Shown in pieces: positions 61,403 to 64,000 of a stretch of 64,000 nucleotides of DNA. This DNA comes from JBDWFY01 sp039976075 (lineage in GTDB: Bacteria > Pseudomonadota > Alphaproteobacteria > Rhizobiales > Stappiaceae): positions 310,001 through 374,000 of the forward strand of contig JBDWFY010000011.1 of the NCBI GenBank assembly GCA_039976075.1. Reading direction: 5' to 3'. Each line of letters starts with the position of its first letter. The stretch's first letter is position 1. Under the pieces are notes generated by a model. The model saw only the letters and a list, made by a program, of their open reading frames with translations. It had not been told where the DNA came from and ran no database searches. The position numbers were made by a program, and so were the translations under genes.

Positions 61403-61853
61403 CTCTTCCTCCCAAATCAGGTCATGCCAAGTGTCAGGCTCTTTACCCAACATGCCGGATGGGCCGACAAATGGCTTGCACAATCGATGGTGCTTGTAGA
61501 TACTGAGCTTGCGCCATCGATGGTGCAAGGCAAACACAGTTTCGAACGTTCGTCAATTGCTTTAACGATGTTCAAAGTTGAGGAGTCATAAACTTGATTG
61601 AAATGGCGATTCAAATGGCAAAAAGATGCGAGGAAGATCGCGATAAGCGGGCATTGTGCCCGGTTGAGTGGTCTGACGAAGCAGTTTGCAGCCCTTTGAT
61701 CGTCCCTTGGCATAGGGCCGATATTGCCCGGTTACAGCGTTGCATGTTCTTGAAAACCGGACGGTTTCCCACGAACCGGCGCCTCGTTTCCGATCAAATC
61801 GGTTCCCACCATTTCAACCAAATTTATGAGTCCCCAACCTGGGGAGAGAATCT
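61403..61853. other. Divergent regulatory region of the LacI-controlled operon
   Basis: About 450 bases between the binding-protein gene and the lacI-type gene. It contains the two operator palindromes described separately. A short plus-strand frame at about 61594-61863 has no domain and no good ribosome binding site, so I leave it out. Confidence 0.5.
61475..61529. promoter_or_regulatory. Twin LacI-type operators
   Basis: Two 22-bp sites at 61475-61496 and 61508-61529, 33 bp apart. The second has CTTGC and GCAAG outer arms around CCATCGATGG, with a single mismatched pair. The first has the same CTTGC start and ATCGAT core with weaker arms. The CG-centred palindrome is the classical LacI/GalR pattern. 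The divergent lacI-type gene is the probable source of the repressor. Confidence 0.75.
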
Positions 61854-62906
61854 GTGTCGCTAGAGAAAAAAGACGGGAACGTCACGATATACGATATCGC
61901 CCATCGTGCAGAGGCTTCAGCCAGCACGGTTGGGGCTGTCATGAACGGCACGTGGAAGTCGCGGCGGATCAGCGAGAAGCGTGCTGAGTTGATTCTGTCA
62001 ATCGCCAGCGAGATGGGATATTCCCGCAACATGCAGGCGAGCGCCCTCAGGCGCGAAAGAACGCATATCATCGGCATGATCATACCGATGTATAACAGCC
62101 GCTATTTCAGCTCCATTGCCCAGCGTTTTGAACACGAAGCGCGCGCCCGTGGTCTGTTTCCCATGGTTTCCTGCACCTCGCGTGATCCTGAGCTTGAGCA
62201 GGCAACAGTGGAGCAAATGCTGAGCTACCGGGTAGACCAGATTGTGTGCACCGGGGCGACCGATCCGGATGCTATTGCCACCCTGTGTGAAAAACACGGC
62301 GTGCCTGCGATCAATCTCGATTTGCCAGGAAGCAGAGGCCCGTCGATTATCTCGGATAACTACCAGGGCGCCTATGATCTTACACGCGGGTTGCTCTCCC
62401 GTCTTCGTGCCCGTGACCTGCCGTCAGAGGCCAATCTGCTGTTTGTCGGGGGCCGTCCCAAGGAGCACAATACGAGCGAGCGCGTCCGGGGTTTCCGCAA
62501 TGCGCTCAAAGATGCGGGGGTCGCACAAGAACCGGATTTGCTGTTGACCTGCGGCTACGCGCGACACAAAGCCATCAATGCACTGGATGAACTGAGTGCA
62601 TCCGGTCGCCGTATGCCCGCAGCCATCTTCGTCAATTCAACTGAGTCGCTTGAAGGCGTGATGCGCTGGTTCCGCAGTCGCGCCGACCAGAATATCAATG
62701 ATGTCAGTTTTGGATGCTTTGACTGGGATCCGTTTGCCACATTCATCAACTCCGACGTTCTGATGGTCCGACAAAATGTGGTTGAGATGACGGATATTCT
62801 GTTCAACTGGATCGACAATGGAAACGTTAAACACACTGACGTGCTGGAAGTTCAACCGACGATCGTCAAGGCTGCTTCCCTGGAAGCCATGATGATTGAA
62901 GATTAG
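61854..62906 (+). CDS. LacI family transcriptional regulator
   Basis: A 350-residue LacI/GalR-family repressor. The N-terminal helix-turn-helix is VTIYDIAHRAEASASTVGAV (about residues 9-29), with the hinge helix NMQASALRRER near residue 60. The rest is a periplasmic-binding-protein-like effector domain (HIIGMIIPMYNSRYFSSIAQ and PSIISDNYQGAYDLTRG). It uses GTG at 61854 as start, with GGGGAGAGA ten bases upstream. It is divergent from the ABC-epimerase-kinase operon and very probably represses it until an imported sugar or its phosphate binds. Confidence 0.92.
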   Translation: MSLEKKDGNVTIYDIAHRAEASASTVGAVMNGTWKSRRISEKRAELILSIASEMGYSRNMQASALRRERTHIIGMIIPMYNSRYFSSIAQRFEHEARARGLFPMVSCTSRDPELEQATVEQMLSYRVDQIVCTGATDPDAIATLCEKHGVPAINLDLPGSRGPSIISDNYQGAYDLTRGLLSRLRARDLPSEANLLFVGGRPKEHNTSERVRGFRNALKDAGVAQEPDLLLTCGYARHKAINALDELSASGRRMPAAIFVNSTESLEGVMRWFRSRADQNINDVSFGCFDWDPFATFINSDVLMVRQNVVEMTDILFNWIDNGNVKHTDVLEVQPTIVKAASLEAMMIED

Positions 62907-63140
62907 AAACATAGAACGTCTAACCGGCGTGTCGCATCACCCGCACAGCCCGCGCGTTGCGGGAAATACCCCGCCGATAGCTGCACCCTCTCCGAAAGTC
63001 AAAAAAACAGGTGCTGTGCCTGATCCAACCATCCTTTTCATGATTGACGGAACAAAACAATTCCGTCATTCGAGAGCATTCTCACACCAACGTTCCTGAG
63101 CGATGATTGCGCCGGCGGGAACTGAAAACACGGATTCCCT

Positions 63141-64000
63141 GTGAACAAAGATATCAAGACGGATCGCCGGGCCAATCTGATCGGCAGCCTCTGGATGGTT
63201 GCGGCGATGACGGGGTTTGCAGTCGAGGATGTACTGATTAAATCGTCCCATCAGGGCATCCCGATCAGCCAGATCCTGTTGTTGTTCGGTCTTGGCGGAT
63301 CGCTTGTTTTTGCGCTGGTGGCGCGTCTCAAGGGAGAACCGCTCTTTACGCCCGATGTTATCTCACCGCCGATGCGGATCCGTGTGGTTTTTGAGATTCT
63401 GGGTCGATTGTTTTACGTCCTGGCCATCACTCTCACTCCCCTGTCCTCAGCCACCGTGATACTCCAGGCAACCCCCATCGTGGTCGTGGCCGGTGCGGCT
63501 CTGGTGTTTGGCGAGCAGGTTGGATGGCGACGCTGGGCGGCCATCTTTGTCGGTCTGCTCGGTGTTGTGGTGATCATTCAGCCCGGTGGCGACAGCTTTT
63601 CGCTGCTTTCCATTCTCGCTGTTCTGGGCATGGTCGGCTTTGCCGGACGCGATCTCGCCAGCCGGGCCGCCCCATCGTCGCTCAGTGCCACGATCCTTGG
63701 ATTCTACGGTTTTCTGAGTGTCATCGTTGCCGGGCTTCTTTATAGCTTTTGGGAGGGAGCACCATTTGTCGTACCCGATTTGCCCCCTGCGCTTTTTCTC
63801 GCCGGGGCGGTGGTTGCCGGTGTCGTTGCCTATTCCAGCCTGATGAAAGCCATGCGCACCGGTGAAGTCTCCGCCGTCACTCCATTCCGCTATTCCCGTC
63901 TGCTCATCGGCATTGCCTTCGGCGTGCTGCTGTTCGATGAAGAACTGAGCGCGACGATGCTGATCGGGTGCGGTCTGATTGTGGTTTCGGGGCTGTTTAT
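63141..64000 (+). CDS. DMT superfamily (EamA) transporter, cut by the window edge
   Basis: At least 286 residues are in the window and the frame stays open to the last base. It reads VNKDIKTDRRANLIGSLWMV at the start, then hydrophobic helices of two EamA repeats: AITLTPLSSATVILQATPIV in the first, and SSLMKAMRTGEVSAVTPFRY in the second. I take the GTG at 63141 as start because it opens just before the first helix. The ribosome binding site is weak. A typical family member is about 290-310 residues, so only the last residues are missing. Substrate unknown. Confidence 0.82.
   Translation, partial: MNKDIKTDRRANLIGSLWMVAAMTGFAVEDVLIKSSHQGIPISQILLLFGLGGSLVFALVARLKGEPLFTPDVISPPMRIRVVFEILGRLFYVLAITLTPLSSATVILQATPIVVVAGAALVFGEQVGWRRWAAIFVGLLGVVVIIQPGGDSFSLLSILAVLGMVGFAGRDLASRAAPSSLSATILGFYGFLSVIVAGLLYSFWEGAPFVVPDLPPALFLAGAVVAGVVAYSSLMKAMRTGEVSAVTPFRYSRLLIGIAFGVLLFDEELSATMLIGCGLIVVSGLF

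Noticed and set aside
1..64000. tRNA, rRNA, CRISPR, transposase or phage genes
   Set aside because: I looked through intergenic stretches for cloverleaf-like sequence, regular spaced repeats and transposase or integrase motifs and found none.

Overview
The window reads like the chromosome of a nutritionally versatile alphaproteobacterium, most likely a Hyphomicrobiales (Rhizobiales)-type heterotroph. This is inferred from gene content and moderately high GC by eye: two TRAP carboxylate transporters, two sugar ABC importers, many small catabolic operons each carrying its own regulator, a sarcosine/dimethylglycine dehydrogenase-like enzyme and HyuA/HyuB. Coding density is high. I see no rRNA, tRNA, CRISPR array, phage or insertion sequence.

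Layout. 1-5242: the edge of an unknown minus-strand gene, an unknown membrane protein, a type II NADH dehydrogenase, a DHFR-fold reductase and an MFS transporter. 5307-7819: a translationally coupled amidinotransferase and ATP-grasp ligase that look like a two-gene pathway for a small guanidino compound. 8163-10712: cold-shock protein with a clear terminator, an M50-type membrane protease and an EamA transporter. 11058-19894: a divergent catabolic locus. On the minus strand are a nitrilase-family hydrolase, an RpiR regulator and a TRAP system. On the plus strand are an ADP-forming acyl-CoA ligase between two crotonase-family enzymes. The divergent promoter region carries a 19-bp direct repeat. 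20318-21918: TetR and a divergent DUF6544-like protein sharing twin operators. 21946-23499: a winged-helix/TPR regulator.

23962-31668: a plus-strand aldose oxidation operon (GntR, SDR, AGE epimerase, ABC importer, enolase-superfamily sugar-acid dehydratase, SMP-30 lactonase). 32055-35271: exported M19 dipeptidase and two tandem paralogous membrane proteins. 35332-38123: a MarR regulator with a four-cysteine tail plus MOSC protein, divergent from a secreted protein and a CxxC redoxin. 38247-39167: EamA transporter. 39214-50826: GMC oxidoreductase, a sarcosine/dimethylglycine dehydrogenase-like flavoprotein, and a tight hyuA-hyuB-TRAP-gntR operon. Together these suggest catabolism of N-methylhydantoin or related N-methylated compounds. 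51014-54232: RidA, GNAT, DsbA-type, NmrA and HxlR genes. 54393-62906: a LacI-controlled ABC importer with a D-tagatose 3-epimerase-like enzyme and a D-ribulokinase-like FGGY kinase, for a ketopentose or related sugar. 63141-64000: a third EamA transporter, cut by the window edge.

Recurrent themes: most operons carry their regulator next to or inside them, often with palindromic operator candidates that I could read directly. All four periplasmic solute-binding-protein genes are followed, before the next transporter gene, by a GC-rich hairpin. These would be expected to raise binding-protein expression over the membrane components.
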